Source: Bacteroidota bacterium
Lineage (GTDB): Bacteria; Bacteroidota; Bacteroidia; Bacteroidales; Dysgonomonadaceae
Length of the DNA stretch: 64,000 nucleotides
Assembly: GCA_023388315.1 (NCBI GenBank)
Contig: JAEWGM010000043.1
Span: forward strand, 62,001 to 126,000
Direction of reading: 5' to 3'
Both the position numbers and the translations under genes were made by a program. Under the pieces are notes generated by a model. The model saw only the letters and a list, made by a program, of their open reading frames with translations. It searched no databases and had not been told where the DNA came from. Below are positions 1 through 8,059 of the stretch, in pieces; positions within the stretch are counted from its first letter, which is position 1; each line of letters begins with the position of its first letter.

Positions 1-31
1 AAAAGCTTTTTAAGCTTACGTTTAGTATCTA

Positions 32-83
32 AATTACAAGGACGTTATTGGCAAAAAACTCCGCCGTAATTTACCTTGTAATT
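32..83 (+). promoter_or_regulatory. Candidate structured leader of rpsB-tsf
   Basis: A perfect 10-bp inverted repeat (32-41 with 74-83, AATTACAAGG / CCTTGTAATT) encloses a second imperfect stem (45-52 with 63-69, including GGC/GCC). It lies 48 nt upstream of the rpsB start. S2 is known to repress its own operon through a leader RNA in other bacteria, so an autoregulatory site is plausible. The upstream gene is outside the window, and I did not recognise this as a named RNA family. Confidence 0.4.
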
Positions 84-130
84 CGATTTTAGAAAAAGAA
101 AGTAAACGAATTAAAAATTTAAAAACAAAC

Positions 131-988
131 ATGGCAAAATTAGAATTTGACCAACTTTTGGAAACCGGAGCGCACTTCGGCCACCTCAAAAGAAAATGGA
201 ATCCCGCAATGGCGCCCTACATTTTTATGGAGCGCAACGGCATTCACATTATCGACCTCTACAAAACAATTGCAAAAGCCGAAGAAGCGGCAGCTGCACT
301 GAAACAGATTGCTAAATCGGGCAAAAAAATCCTTTTCGTTTCAACCAAAAAACAGGCAAAGCCGGTGGTTGAAGAAAAAGCGCAAAGCATTAATATGCCT
401 TACGTTATTGAACGTTGGCCCGGTGGAATGCTCACCAACTTCCCCACCATTCGCAAAGCGGTGAAGAAAATGAGCAATATCGACAAAATGATAAAAGACG
501 GTACGTTTGATACGCTTTCAAAACGCGAGAAACTTCAAATTACCCGTCAACGCGCCAAATTGGAAAAAACGTTGGGTTCCATTCAAGACCTTACCCGTTT
601 GCCTTCGGCAATTTTTGTGATTGATGTTATGAAAGAAAACATCGCTGTGAGAGAAGCCAACCGCTTGGGTATTCCTGTTTTTGGTATTGTGGACACCAAT
701 TCCGACCCGTCGGATATCGACTTTGTGATTCCTGCCAACGATGATGCCGCAAAAGCTATCGATATGATTCTAGGTTTCGTTTGCGAATCCATCAAAGAAG
801 GCCTCGACGAACGCAAAGTTGAAAAAGCAGACGCTGCCGCAGCCGAAGAACAAGACGAAGAAGCAGCACCACGCAGAGAACGCAAAACACGTGCAGCTAA
901 AAAAGAGCGCGTGAAAAAAGAAGATAAAGAAGCAATGAACGCTGCCGTAGTGAGCAAATATGCCAAAGATGCAGACGTTGAAGAATAA
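131..988 (+). CDS. rpsB: 30S ribosomal protein S2
   Basis: S2 binds late to the small-subunit head-body junction and is needed for mRNA binding. The S2 fold covers about residues 5-225, with the recognisable opening LLETGAHFGHLKRKWNP and the later FGIVDTNSDP segment. Residues 230-285 are a highly charged tail (Ala/Glu-rich, then Arg/Lys-rich), longer than in E. coli S2 (about 241 aa) but common in Bacteroidetes. tsf follows after 27 bp, the usual rpsB-tsf pair. No Shine-Dalgarno is visible; the 5' region is A-rich, normal for the phylum. Confidence 0.98.
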   Translation: MAKLEFDQLLETGAHFGHLKRKWNPAMAPYIFMERNGIHIIDLYKTIAKAEEAAAALKQIAKSGKKILFVSTKKQAKPVVEEKAQSINMPYVIERWPGGMLTNFPTIRKAVKKMSNIDKMIKDGTFDTLSKREKLQITRQRAKLEKTLGSIQDLTRLPSAIFVIDVMKENIAVREANRLGIPVFGIVDTNSDPSDIDFVIPANDDAAKAIDMILGFVCESIKEGLDERKVEKADAAAAEEQDEEAAPRRERKTRAAKKERVKKEDKEAMNAAVVSKYAKDADVEE

Positions 989-1015
989 TTTAAAACTAAA
1001 ATAATAAAAAGAAAT

Positions 1016-1837
1016 ATGGCAGTTACAATGGCAGATATCCAACATTTGCGCAAAATGACAGGTGCGGGAATGATGGATTGCAAAAATGCGCTGAATGAAG
1101 CGAACGGTGATTTCGATAAAGCAATGGAAATTATCCGTAAAAAAGGACAAGCAGTTGCTGCAAAACGCGAAGACCGCGAAGCATCGGAAGGATGCGTGCT
1201 GGCAACCACAAAAGGCGATTTTGCCGCAGTGGTAGCATTGCAATGCGAAACCGACTTTGTGGCTAAAAACGAAGAATTTGTGGCACTCACACAAGATATC
1301 TTGGATGCGGCCATAGAGCACAAACCAAAATCGTTGGACGAATTGTTGGCTGTGGAACTTCCCAAAGGAACCGTTGCTCAATTGATTACCGATAAAATTG
1401 GTGCAACAGGCGAAAAAATGGAACTGGGCGCTTACGAATATGTTTCGGCTCCTTCTGTGGTTTCGTATATCCACATGGGTAACAAACTGGCTACCATTGT
1501 TGGTTTCAACAAACCCAACGTGGACGAGAACGTGGCAAAAGACATTGCTATGCAAGTGGCCGCGATGAATCCGGTATCGGTTACGGCTGAAGATATTCCT
1601 GCTGAAATTAAAGAAAAAGAATTGAACATTGCACGCGAAAAAGCACGCGAAGCCGGCAAGCCCGAAAACTTGCTCGACAGAATCGCCGAAGGAGCGTTGC
1701 AGAAATTCTACAAAGAATCTACACTCTTACAGCAAGAATATGTAAAAGACAACAAACTGACCATTGAGCAGTTCTTGAAACAAAACGATAAAGAACTTTC
1801 GGTTACCGAATTTAAACGTGTTTCGTTGAACGCGTAA
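1016..1837 (+). CDS. tsf: Elongation factor Ts
   Basis: Guanine nucleotide exchange factor that releases GDP from EF-Tu. The N-terminal UBA-like domain (about residues 5-45) carries the RKMTGAGMMDCKNAL segment, and the TDFVAKN signature is at residues 79-85, the loop that inserts into EF-Tu. Length (273 aa) is typical. A second in-frame ATG four codons downstream (1028) would also give a normal N-terminus. It is co-transcribed with rpsB and followed by a strong terminator. Confidence 0.98.
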   Translation: MAVTMADIQHLRKMTGAGMMDCKNALNEANGDFDKAMEIIRKKGQAVAAKREDREASEGCVLATTKGDFAAVVALQCETDFVAKNEEFVALTQDILDAAIEHKPKSLDELLAVELPKGTVAQLITDKIGATGEKMELGAYEYVSAPSVVSYIHMGNKLATIVGFNKPNVDENVAKDIAMQVAAMNPVSVTAEDIPAEIKEKELNIAREKAREAGKPENLLDRIAEGALQKFYKESTLLQQEYVKDNKLTIEQFLKQNDKELSVTEFKRVSLNA

Positions 1838-1863
1838 TTGAAGTATTTATCGTTATCTAATAA

Positions 1864-1903
1864 AAAAGCGCTTCGGGATTTTCCGCGAAGCGCTTTTATT
1901 TTT
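1864..1903 (+). terminator. Intrinsic terminator after tsf
   Basis: A 12-bp perfect stem (AAAAGCGCTTCG, 1864-1875, with CGAAGCGCTTTT, 1886-1897) is followed by a T-rich run. It overlaps the stop of the convergent PPTase gene and its A/T flanks allow use in both directions. Confidence 0.9.
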
Positions 1904-2534
1904 TTGGTGATATTAGCCAAGTTAAAACATAATCGGGATGAATTTCGTAATGGATGGTAAAGTGATTTTTGGCGTCGGTTTTTGTTTCATATGCCCCAAA
2001 ATCCCCCGAAGCGGATGGGGTGAAATGTTCGATGTGCAGGTGTTCTTTAAAATCGATTCCTTTGAGATTCATTACTTTAAATAAGCTTTCTTTTGCCGAC
2101 CAGTGCAGCAGTTGATGTTCCACTTGTTGTGAAAGGTCGATAAATTCGTTTTCGGAAATAAACTTTTCGGCAATTTTCAGCACTCTTTCGCTGCGCGCCT
2201 CAATGTCAATTCCCACCAAGAGGGTTTTGTGTAGCAAAATAGCCGCATAATCTTTTGTGTGAGAGATGCTTATGTGGTATGAACCATCGGTGATATAAGG
2301 CTGTCCGGTTTTTCTTCGTTTGGTTATTTTTTCTTCACCCAACAAAATAAGCACCATCAAGCGGGTGGTGAGCCATTCCAACGCGCGCCTTTCTGAACGT
2401 ATTTTGCTCACATATGCCGATGCTTTCGGACGAAGATTCTCAGGAAAAAGTTGCAACAATTCCTCTTTGGATTCTTCCATTTTCCAAAGGCCGAGCAGGC
2501 CGTCTTCGTTAATATGTTCTTTGCGAATCAGCAT
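1896..2534 (-). CDS. 4'-phosphopantetheinyl transferase superfamily protein
   Basis: Transfers 4'-phosphopantetheine from CoA to a carrier-protein serine. The two family signatures are present: GIDIE at residues 108-112 (Mg-binding Asp) and WSAKES at 145-150 (catalytic Glu/Lys), preceded by ISISHTKDYAA. At 212 aa it resembles the Sfp/HetI type rather than the short AcpS. It lies 50 bp beyond gldE on the same strand and is probably the last gene of the ssb-gldE group. The target carrier protein (fatty-acid ACP or a secondary-metabolite carrier) cannot be told from the sequence. Confidence 0.9.
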   Translation of the reverse strand: MLIRKEHINEDGLLGLWKMEESKEELLQLFPENLRPKASAYVSKIRSERRALEWLTTRLMVLILLGEEKITKRRKTGQPYITDGSYHISISHTKDYAAILLHKTLLVGIDIEARSERVLKIAEKFISENEFIDLSQQVEHQLLHWSAKESLFKVMNLKGIDFKEHLHIEHFTPSASGDFGAYETKTDAKNHFTIHYEIHPDYVLTWLISPKK

Positions 2535-2584
2535 AGGTGAATTTGAACCGAAATTAAATAATTAGTTGAAAGTGAAAGAAGCGG

Positions 2585-3925
2585 TTACGCATTTTGTGCT
2601 TCTGTTTTTGACGGCGGCGTATAGCGCACTTTTAAAATACGTTTTTTGTTCATTTCTTCCGCTTGAAACGCATATGTTTTAAAAGTGAGAATTTCTTTTC
2701 GCTTCGGGAAATCGCCTTTCAGTTCCAGCATCAATCCAGCAATAGTGTCGGCTTCTTCCATAATGCCGGTAAAATCATTTTCGGGTACGCCGGTAATTTT
2801 AATAAAATCTTCCAACGACGTTTTTCCTTCAAAAATATACGATCCATCGGGTGCCATGGTGTAGAGAGGAAGTTCCTCCTCATCGTATTCATCGCTGATG
2901 TCTCCCACAATTTCTTCCAAAATATCTTCCATTGTTACCAATCCCGATGTGCCCCCATATTCATCCACCACAATGGCCATATGGTTTTTGTTGGCCCTGA
3001 ACTCCTCTAAAAGGTCATCGATGCGCTTGGTGGCGGGAACAAAATAAGCCGGGCGAATGAGCGATTGCCACCTGAAACTGTCGCCTTTGCCCAAATGGGG
3101 CAATAAATCTTTCACATACAAAATGCCCTTGATATGGTCGGCACTTTCTTCATACACGGGAATACGTGAAAACCCCGCGTCCACAATAAAATCGATGACG
3201 TTGGTGAACTTCGTTGTGGTGTCGAGAGCAACCATATCGACGCGCGAAACAAAAACATCGTCCACCAGTTTATCCTTAAAGCGGATAATGCCTTCCAGCA
3301 TATCTTTTTCTTGTTCCTGCGTGATTTCATTGGAGGTGATTTGCAGTGCTTTAGATAAGTCGTCTATTGAAATCTCGCTCCGTTTTTGAATGACCGACCG
3401 GTTGAAAATACCCGTGGTTTTCACCAACAGAGACGAAAAAGGATTTGTGATTTTTGTGATGAGTTTCACAAGCGGCGCGTTGTTCATCGTGAAGCGCAAC
3501 GGGTTGTGGGCTGCATAAAGTTTTGGTAAAATATCCACAAAAAGCAGTATCAGGCAAATGGCAATAACCACTTCCAGCACAAACGTTTCCATGACCTCGC
3601 CGGAAAAGTAGGGTATCCTGTTGAGCAAGTAGATGACCAACGCGGTAATGGTCACATTCAGAAAAGTGTAGGCGATGACGATGGAAGCTAAAAGCTTTTC
3701 GGGTTGTTGAAGAAGTTTTGAAACGCGTACTTTTTTAATGTCGGTATCGGTGTGAATATCGTCGGGTGAATTTTTTTCAATAGAAAAAAAAGCTACTTCC
3801 GATCCGGAGATAACTGCATTAATAATAAGAAGAAAAAGAAGAAGCGTGGCTATCAAAAAGTCAGCTACAACGGGTGTGTAAGCCGCCATATTCAAAAATA
3901 AAAACGGTAAAGGGTCAGGGTCCAA
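2585..3925 (-). CDS. gldE: Gliding motility-associated protein GldE (CNNM/CorC family)
   Basis: Integral membrane protein with N-terminal hydrophobic segments (about residues 15-40, 75-100 and 105-130; DUF21), a CBS pair (about 210-345, with MVALDTTTKF and HMAIVVDEYGGTSGLVTMEDILEEIVGDI) and a C-terminal CorC/HlyC domain (about 360-440). GldE is the Bacteroidetes paralogue needed with GldD for gliding and T9SS function in Flavobacterium; its place beside ssb and mutY is conserved. Gliding itself is not implied in non-motile Bacteroidales. A general CorC-type ion transporter is the alternative. The start at 3925 gives a short hydrophobic leader before the first transmembrane segment. Confidence 0.85.
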   Translation of the reverse strand: MDPDPLPFLFLNMAAYTPVVADFLIATLLLFLLIINAVISGSEVAFFSIEKNSPDDIHTDTDIKKVRVSKLLQQPEKLLASIVIAYTFLNVTITALVIYLLNRIPYFSGEVMETFVLEVVIAICLILLFVDILPKLYAAHNPLRFTMNNAPLVKLITKITNPFSSLLVKTTGIFNRSVIQKRSEISIDDLSKALQITSNEITQEQEKDMLEGIIRFKDKLVDDVFVSRVDMVALDTTTKFTNVIDFIVDAGFSRIPVYEESADHIKGILYVKDLLPHLGKGDSFRWQSLIRPAYFVPATKRIDDLLEEFRANKNHMAIVVDEYGGTSGLVTMEDILEEIVGDISDEYDEEELPLYTMAPDGSYIFEGKTSLEDFIKITGVPENDFTGIMEEADTIAGLMLELKGDFPKRKEILTFKTYAFQAEEMNKKRILKVRYTPPSKTEAQNA

Positions 3926-3951
3926 GTGTAATGAGTTTAGTTAGACAAAAA

Positions 3952-4002
3952 GAGAATGTTTTAGGTTTGCTTTTCAAGAAAGAAAAAACATAAAACATTC
4001 TC
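3952..4002 (-). terminator. Hairpin with U-run between ssb and gldE
   Basis: A perfect 12-bp inverted repeat (3952-3963 GAGAATGTTTTA with 3991-4002 TAAAACATTCTC) and a 27-nt loop. On the minus strand the second arm is followed by TTTTTG, so it reads as a terminator or attenuator after ssb and ahead of gldE. Confidence 0.6.
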
Positions 4003-4024
4003 CTGCAAAAATACAACGATTTGG

Positions 4025-4471
4025 TTAGAATGGCAAATCATCGGCTTCGGAATCAGCGCCTAAATCCACTGGTTCTTGATGAGACGGCGTGTCTTGCTTT
4101 TCGCTTTGATCGCCATATCCATCGTTTCCTGAACCACCGCGGCGTCCCAAAAGCTCAATGTTTTCAGCGTTTACTTCGGTGATATACCGTTTCACGCCGC
4201 TTTGATCATCATAAGAACGGGTGCGAAGTTCGCCCTCCACATATAATTGTGAGCCTTTTTTTACGAATTTCTCTACAATTTGTGCCAATCCTCTCCAGCA
4301 AACAATATTGTGCCACTCAGTCCGTTCAGGAACTTGAGTTCCGTTTGCCATGGTGTATCCTCTTTTGCTGGTTGCTAATGAAAAGTTCGCTTTTACGTTG
4401 TCGTTGTCAAAATACTTGACATCAGGGTCTTTTCCTACATTTCCTACTAAAATAACTTTGTTAACCGACAT
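4025..4471 (-). CDS. ssb: Single-stranded DNA-binding protein
   Basis: Binds ssDNA during replication, repair and recombination. An OB fold fills about residues 1-105 (opening MSVNKVILVGNVGKDPDVKY), then a Gly/Asp/Gln-rich linker and the acidic tip DDLPF, which in this family recruits partner proteins such as PriA (encoded at 8-10 kb). Length of 148 aa is normal. It has its own promoter inside the upstream gap and is separated from gldE by a hairpin. Confidence 0.97.
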   Translation of the reverse strand: MSVNKVILVGNVGKDPDVKYFDNDNVKANFSLATSKRGYTMANGTQVPERTEWHNIVCWRGLAQIVEKFVKKGSQLYVEGELRTRSYDDQSGVKRYITEVNAENIELLGRRGGSGNDGYGDQSEKQDTPSHQEPVDLGADSEADDLPF

Positions 4472-4512
4472 AACTCTAAATTTTATTTATAAATACCTTT
4501 TGACTGTGAAAA

Positions 4513-4543
4513 CAAAATTAAGCATATTTTTATCATTTGCAAA
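4513..4543 (-). promoter_or_regulatory. Promoter of ssb
   Basis: On the minus strand a -33 TTTG (4540-4543) and a -7 TAATTTTG (4513-4520) are separated by 19 nt, an exact fit to the Bacteroidetes primary-sigma consensus. It lies 42 bp before the ssb start. Confidence 0.7.
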
Positions 4544-4553
4544 TGATTTATAG

Positions 4554-5606
4554 TTAAATTGTTTCCAAATATTTCGCAATTAATCTGGAAACGGGATAAT
4601 CGCCCAACGTGCTTTCGGGCACGGAAATATAGGGTTCCTTTAGCTCGAAATAATGGTTGTCCGCAACGGAAACTTCATAGAAATCGGCATATATTACCTG
4701 ATGGCTTAAAACGTGTTTAAAACTCTTTTGTGATTTTATATTGATGTGCGACAAGCTATTAAACAACGTCTTAAACTCTCTTGTTTGTTGCAGTTTCACA
4801 AAATCGGTAGGCGCTTCCAGTTCGATGAGAGGAAATTCATAGAGATTTTTCCAGATATCGCTTTTGTTTCTTTTTTGCAGATATGTTTTGTTGCGATGGC
4901 GAATGTGAAGATAAACAAAATAGCGGTTTCGGACGGACTTCTTTCTGTTTTTGACCGGAAATTCCGATACTTTTTTCATCGTGTAGGCCATACAATGCGT
5001 TTGCAGCGGACACTCTTCGCATTTAGGCTGAGCGGGTGTGCAAATGAGGGAGCCGAAATCCATCATTGCTTGATTATACGTGCCGGCATGCTCGTGGAGC
5101 AAGAGAGATTGCGCTATTTCGGTAATTGTTTTTTTGCCTTTAGCCGTATTTATTGGCGTTTCAACGGCAAATAACCGTGAAATAACACGGTTCACATTTC
5201 CGTCAACCACAGCATAAGGCAAATTGAAAGCAATGGACGCGATGGCCGCGGCAGTGTATTCTCCCACACCTTTGAGCGACAAAATGTCTTCATACTCACT
5301 TGGAAAAACACCATTAAATTGCGACACAATTTGTTTTGCGGCAGCGTGGAGGTTTCGTGCCCGAGAATAATATCCCAGTCCCTGCCACAGTTTAAGTACA
5401 TCGTGTTCCGAGGCGGAGGCCAAGGTTTGCACATCGGGGAAAGCGCGCGTAAATCGCAGAAAGTAATCCCACCCTTGTTGCACGCGGGTTTGCTGCAAAA
5501 TAACTTCGGAAATCCATATAAAATACGGGTCCGATGTTTCGCGCCACGGTAATTCGCGTCTGTTTTTTTCGTACCAATCCAATAATATTAAACCAATTGG
5601 GTGCAT
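4554..5606 (-). CDS. mutY: A/G-specific adenine glycosylase MutY
   Basis: Base-excision repair enzyme that removes adenine mispaired with 8-oxoguanine. Seen: catalytic Glu34 in SEVILQQTRV, helix-hairpin-helix LKGVGEYTAAA (about 111-121), Asp135 in VVDGNV, and a [4Fe-4S] motif with Cys189, Cys196, Cys199 and Cys205 (C-x6-C-x2-C-x5-C). A C-terminal NUDIX-like domain for 8-oxoG recognition spans about 225-345. At 350 aa it is full length. It lies upstream of ssb on the same strand, with its own promoter in the gap toward HU. Confidence 0.97.
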   Translation of the reverse strand: MHPIGLILLDWYEKNRRELPWRETSDPYFIWISEVILQQTRVQQGWDYFLRFTRAFPDVQTLASASEHDVLKLWQGLGYYSRARNLHAAAKQIVSQFNGVFPSEYEDILSLKGVGEYTAAAIASIAFNLPYAVVDGNVNRVISRLFAVETPINTAKGKKTITEIAQSLLLHEHAGTYNQAMMDFGSLICTPAQPKCEECPLQTHCMAYTMKKVSEFPVKNRKKSVRNRYFVYLHIRHRNKTYLQKRNKSDIWKNLYEFPLIELEAPTDFVKLQQTREFKTLFNSLSHINIKSQKSFKHVLSHQVIYADFYEVSVADNHYFELKEPYISVPESTLGDYPVSRLIAKYLETI

Positions 5607-5692
5607 GTTTCTTTTTTATCTGTTATCCGGCTCTTTCGGCGCGAAATGGAATCGCGTGCAGGAGTGCTGACTTCTGTTTCCTTTTCAGCATG

Positions 5693-5722
5693 CAAAACTA
5701 CGGTAAAAAAGTGGCTTTCAAA
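5693..5722 (-). promoter_or_regulatory. Promoter of mutY
   Basis: Minus-strand -33 TTTG (5719-5722), 18-nt spacer, -7 TAGTTTTG (5693-5700); about 87 bp before the mutY start. Confidence 0.6.
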
Positions 5723-5761
5723 GAAAAATAACAAAAATACAGAAATTTATGGATAATTATT

Positions 5762-5791
5762 TTTGGCGTTCACAAAAAAGCTATATATTTG
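5762..5791 (+). promoter_or_regulatory. Promoter of the first HU gene
   Basis: A -33 TTTG (5762-5765), an 18-nt spacer and a -7 TATATTTG (5784-5791), followed by a leader of about 55 nt before the HU start. It diverges from the mutY promoter. Confidence 0.7.
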
Positions 5792-5850
5792 CATTCCAAA
5801 ATTTTACTATTAACAAACATCAATAATTAATATTTAAAAATACAAGTAAA

Positions 5851-6132
5851 ATGACTAAAGCAGACATCGTAAACGAAATTGCGAAAAATACCGGTGTGGA
5901 CAAAGCATCCGTTTTGGCAACAGTTGAGTCTTTTATGGAAGTTGTAAAAGATTCTTTATCGAAAAAAGAAAACGTATATTTGAGAGGCTTTGGTAGCTTC
6001 ATCGTTAAAAAGAGAGCGCAAAAAACCGCACGTAACATCTCAAAAAATACAACCATCATCATTCCTGAACACAATATTCCCGCTTTTAAACCTGCAAAAA
6101 CATTTGTTTCTCAGGTAAAAGAAGCAAAATAA
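5851..6132 (+). CDS. HU family DNA-binding protein
   Basis: Small nucleoid protein that bends and compacts DNA as a dimer. Residues 1-45 form the helical dimer part (TKADIVNEIAKNTGVDK) and the LRGFGSF motif at about 45-51 leads into the DNA-embracing arm (IPEHNIPAFKP). Length of 93 aa is typical. It sits upstream of the COX24-like peptide and RNase E/G, an arrangement conserved in Bacteroidales. A second, different HU gene is at 34620. Confidence 0.95.
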   Translation: MTKADIVNEIAKNTGVDKASVLATVESFMEVVKDSLSKKENVYLRGFGSFIVKKRAQKTARNISKNTTIIIPEHNIPAFKPAKTFVSQVKEAK

Positions 6133-6156
6133 TTAATTTATAAGGAGAAATAGAAA

Positions 6157-6249
6157 ATGCCAAGTGGAAAAAAAAGAAAAAGGCATAAAATGTCTGTTCA
6201 CAAACGTAAAAAAAGACTGAGAAAAAACAGGCATAAAAAGAAAAAATAG
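6157..6249 (+). CDS. COX24/AURKAIP1-domain peptide, probable small ribosomal protein
   Basis: A 30-codon frame encodes an extremely basic peptide: MPSGKKRKRHKMSVHKRKKR followed by LRKNRHKKKK. The KKRKRHKM...HKRKKRLRKNRHKKK pattern is that of the AURKAIP1/COX24 domain found in the mitochondrial small-subunit protein mS38 and in bacterial bS22-type peptides. I infer a ribosome-associated role. It starts 24 bp after HU and has an unusually good Shine-Dalgarno, TAAGGAG at 6141-6147, 9 nt before the ATG, in a phylum that rarely uses one. It ends just before the terminator ahead of rng. Confidence 0.8.
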   Translation: MPSGKKRKRHKMSVHKRKKRLRKNRHKKKK

Positions 6250-6279
6250 GCCGTTGATCCCTTTTTTACGAACAAATAA

Positions 6280-6334
6280 AAAGAACAAACTTGAATGTAA
6301 GGAATCACTCCCTTTAAGTTTGTTCTTTCTTTTA
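6280..6334 (+). terminator. Intrinsic terminator after the HU/COX24-like unit
   Basis: A 13-bp stem (6280-6292 with 6316-6328, AAAGAACAAACTT / AAGTTTGTTCTTT) is followed by CTTTT. The loop contains a second short dyad (AAGG...CCTT). The right arm also contains a -7 element for rng. Confidence 0.8.
6291..6322 (+). promoter_or_regulatory. Possible rng promoter embedded in the terminator
   Basis: TTG (6291-6293), a 21-nt spacer and TAAGTTTG (6315-6322) fit -33/-7 and fall within the arms of the upstream terminator. Initiation would give an rng leader of roughly 90 nt. Confidence 0.45.
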
Positions 6335-6341
6335 AAAAAAC

Positions 6342-6386
6342 GGATGGTTCAAGCGTGAACATCCTTTCTGTTGTGACAGCAGAAGC
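6342..6386 (+). promoter_or_regulatory. Two hairpins in the rng 5' leader
   Basis: A 9-bp stem with one bulged G (GGATG-g-TTCA 6342-6351 pairing with TGAACATCC 6356-6364, loop AGCG) is followed directly by a weaker TTCTG/CAGAA hairpin. RNase E autoregulates through its leader in E. coli; a similar role here is only an inference. Confidence 0.3.
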
Positions 6387-6420
6387 AAAAAATTAAATCA
6401 TTTAATAAACAAAAAAAATT

Positions 6421-7989
6421 GTGACAAGCGAACTTATCGTAGATGTCCAACCAAAAGAAATTACCATTGCTGTTCTTGAAGACAAAAAACTGGTGGAATT
6501 ACAACAGGAGTCGCAAGACGAAATGTATGCGGTTGGAAACATTTACCTGGGCAAAGTTAAAAAACTGATGCCCGCCCTGAACGCCGCGTTTGTGGATGTG
6601 GGACATAAAAAGGACGCTTTTCTTCACTATTTGGATTTAGGGGTAGAATTTAACTCGATACTGAGTTTTCAGAAACAAGTACAAGACAAGAAAAAAATTC
6701 TTCAGCCACAAAAGATGAAGCTGAAGCCCGATATTGAGAAAGACGGAACTATCTCGGATGTGCTGAAAGTTGGGCAGGAAATATTGGTGCAAGTTGCCAA
6801 GGAGCCCATTTCAACCAAAGGCCCGAGATTGACAGCCGAAATTTCCTTTGCCGGCCGTTTTATGGTATTGATACCATTTATTGACCGCGTATCGGTATCG
6901 CAAAAAATAAAATCGCGCGAAGAACGCGCACGTCTTCGTCAGCTCATGCAAAGCATTAAACCCAAAAACTTTGGCGTGATTATTCGCACCAATGCCGAAG
7001 GCAAACGAGTAGCGGAACTGGATGCTGAGCTGAAAACACTTGTGAAAAGATGGGAAGATAACATCGGTAAAATACAAAAAGCCAAAGCGCCCGCCCTCAT
7101 TTTTGAGGAAACAGGACGCACCGTGGCGCTGTTGCGCGATATCTTTAATCCCTCTTTTGAGCAAATTCACGTAAACGATAAAAACGTGAGCAAGCAAATT
7201 GCCGAGTATGTGAGCATTATTGAACCGAACCGAAAGAATATTGTGAAAAATTATACCGGTTCGTTGCCCATTTTGGACAATTTCGGCATAACGAAACAAG
7301 TAAAATCGCTCTTCGGGAAAACCGTAACGTTTAGAAACGGCGCTTACCTCATTATTGAACACACAGAGGCGTTGCACGTGATTGACGTGAACAGCGGAAA
7401 CCGCAACAAATCGAAACTCGATCAAGAAGACAGCGCATACGAAGTGAATCTTGCCGCCGCCGAAGAAATTGCTCGCCAATTGCGTTTGCGGGATATGGGC
7501 GGGATTATTGTGATCGATTTTATCGATATGAACAAAGGCGAGCATCGGTCAAAACTTCTATCACGTATGCAAGAACTGATGGCGCAAGACCGGGCCAAAC
7601 ACAACATTTTGCCGTTGAGCAAATTTGGCCTGATGCAGATAACGCGTCAACGTGTACGTCCCGAAATGGAAATAGCCACAAGCGAGGTTTGCCCCACCTG
7701 CTTTGGTAAAGGAAAAATAAAATCGTCTCTCTTATTCATCGATACGCTCGAAGGAAAGATAGATTATTTGGTTAATAAACTAAAAGTGAAGAGATTCAGT
7801 CTGCACATACATCCTTATGTTGCGGCTTATATTCAACAAGGTTTATTTTCGGTTAAATACAAATGGAAAAAGAAATTCGGTATTTCAATGAAAATTGTGC
7901 CCAATCAAAAATTGGGATTCTTGCAATACGAAGTTTATGACCGTGACGGAAACGAAATAGACCTGAAAGAAGAAATTGAAATGAAATAA
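6421..7989 (+). CDS. rng: Ribonuclease E/G family endoribonuclease
   Basis: Single-strand-specific endoribonuclease for rRNA processing and mRNA decay. It starts with GTG; the next in-frame ATG would remove conserved residues (TSELIVDVQPKEI). Seen: an S1-type RNA-binding region (about 35-135), catalytic aspartates in HVIDVNSGN (Asp322) and VIDFIDMNKGEHR (Asp366/Asp369), and the Zn-link CPTCFGKGK (Cys424, Cys427) that joins the dimer. At 522 aa it is RNase G-sized and lacks the long degradosome scaffold of E. coli RNase E. Confidence 0.95.
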   Translation: MTSELIVDVQPKEITIAVLEDKKLVELQQESQDEMYAVGNIYLGKVKKLMPALNAAFVDVGHKKDAFLHYLDLGVEFNSILSFQKQVQDKKKILQPQKMKLKPDIEKDGTISDVLKVGQEILVQVAKEPISTKGPRLTAEISFAGRFMVLIPFIDRVSVSQKIKSREERARLRQLMQSIKPKNFGVIIRTNAEGKRVAELDAELKTLVKRWEDNIGKIQKAKAPALIFEETGRTVALLRDIFNPSFEQIHVNDKNVSKQIAEYVSIIEPNRKNIVKNYTGSLPILDNFGITKQVKSLFGKTVTFRNGAYLIIEHTEALHVIDVNSGNRNKSKLDQEDSAYEVNLAAAEEIARQLRLRDMGGIIVIDFIDMNKGEHRSKLLSRMQELMAQDRAKHNILPLSKFGLMQITRQRVRPEMEIATSEVCPTCFGKGKIKSSLLFIDTLEGKIDYLVNKLKVKRFSLHIHPYVAAYIQQGLFSVKYKWKKKFGISMKIVPNQKLGFLQYEVYDRDGNEIDLKEEIEMK

Positions 7990-8020
7990 TACGTTTTTTA
8001 GAAAACGAATATACATAGTA

Positions 8021-8054
8021 AAAACCGGGCTGCGGAATGCAGGCCCGGTTTTTT
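8021..8054. terminator. Bidirectional terminator between rng and priA
   Basis: A 10-bp GC-rich stem (AAAACCGGGC 8021-8030 with GCCCGGTTTT 8043-8052) with A-run and T-run flanks serves the convergent rng and priA genes. Confidence 0.85.
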
Positions 8055-8059
8055 GCGTT

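Noticed and set aside
583..1555. Long open frames antisense to rpsB and tsf
   Set aside because: Low-complexity Ser/Cys/Phe-rich translations with no family features; they mirror conserved genes on the other strand.
2320..2565. Small plus-strand frame opposite the PPTase gene
   Set aside because: Antisense shadow with no independent evidence.
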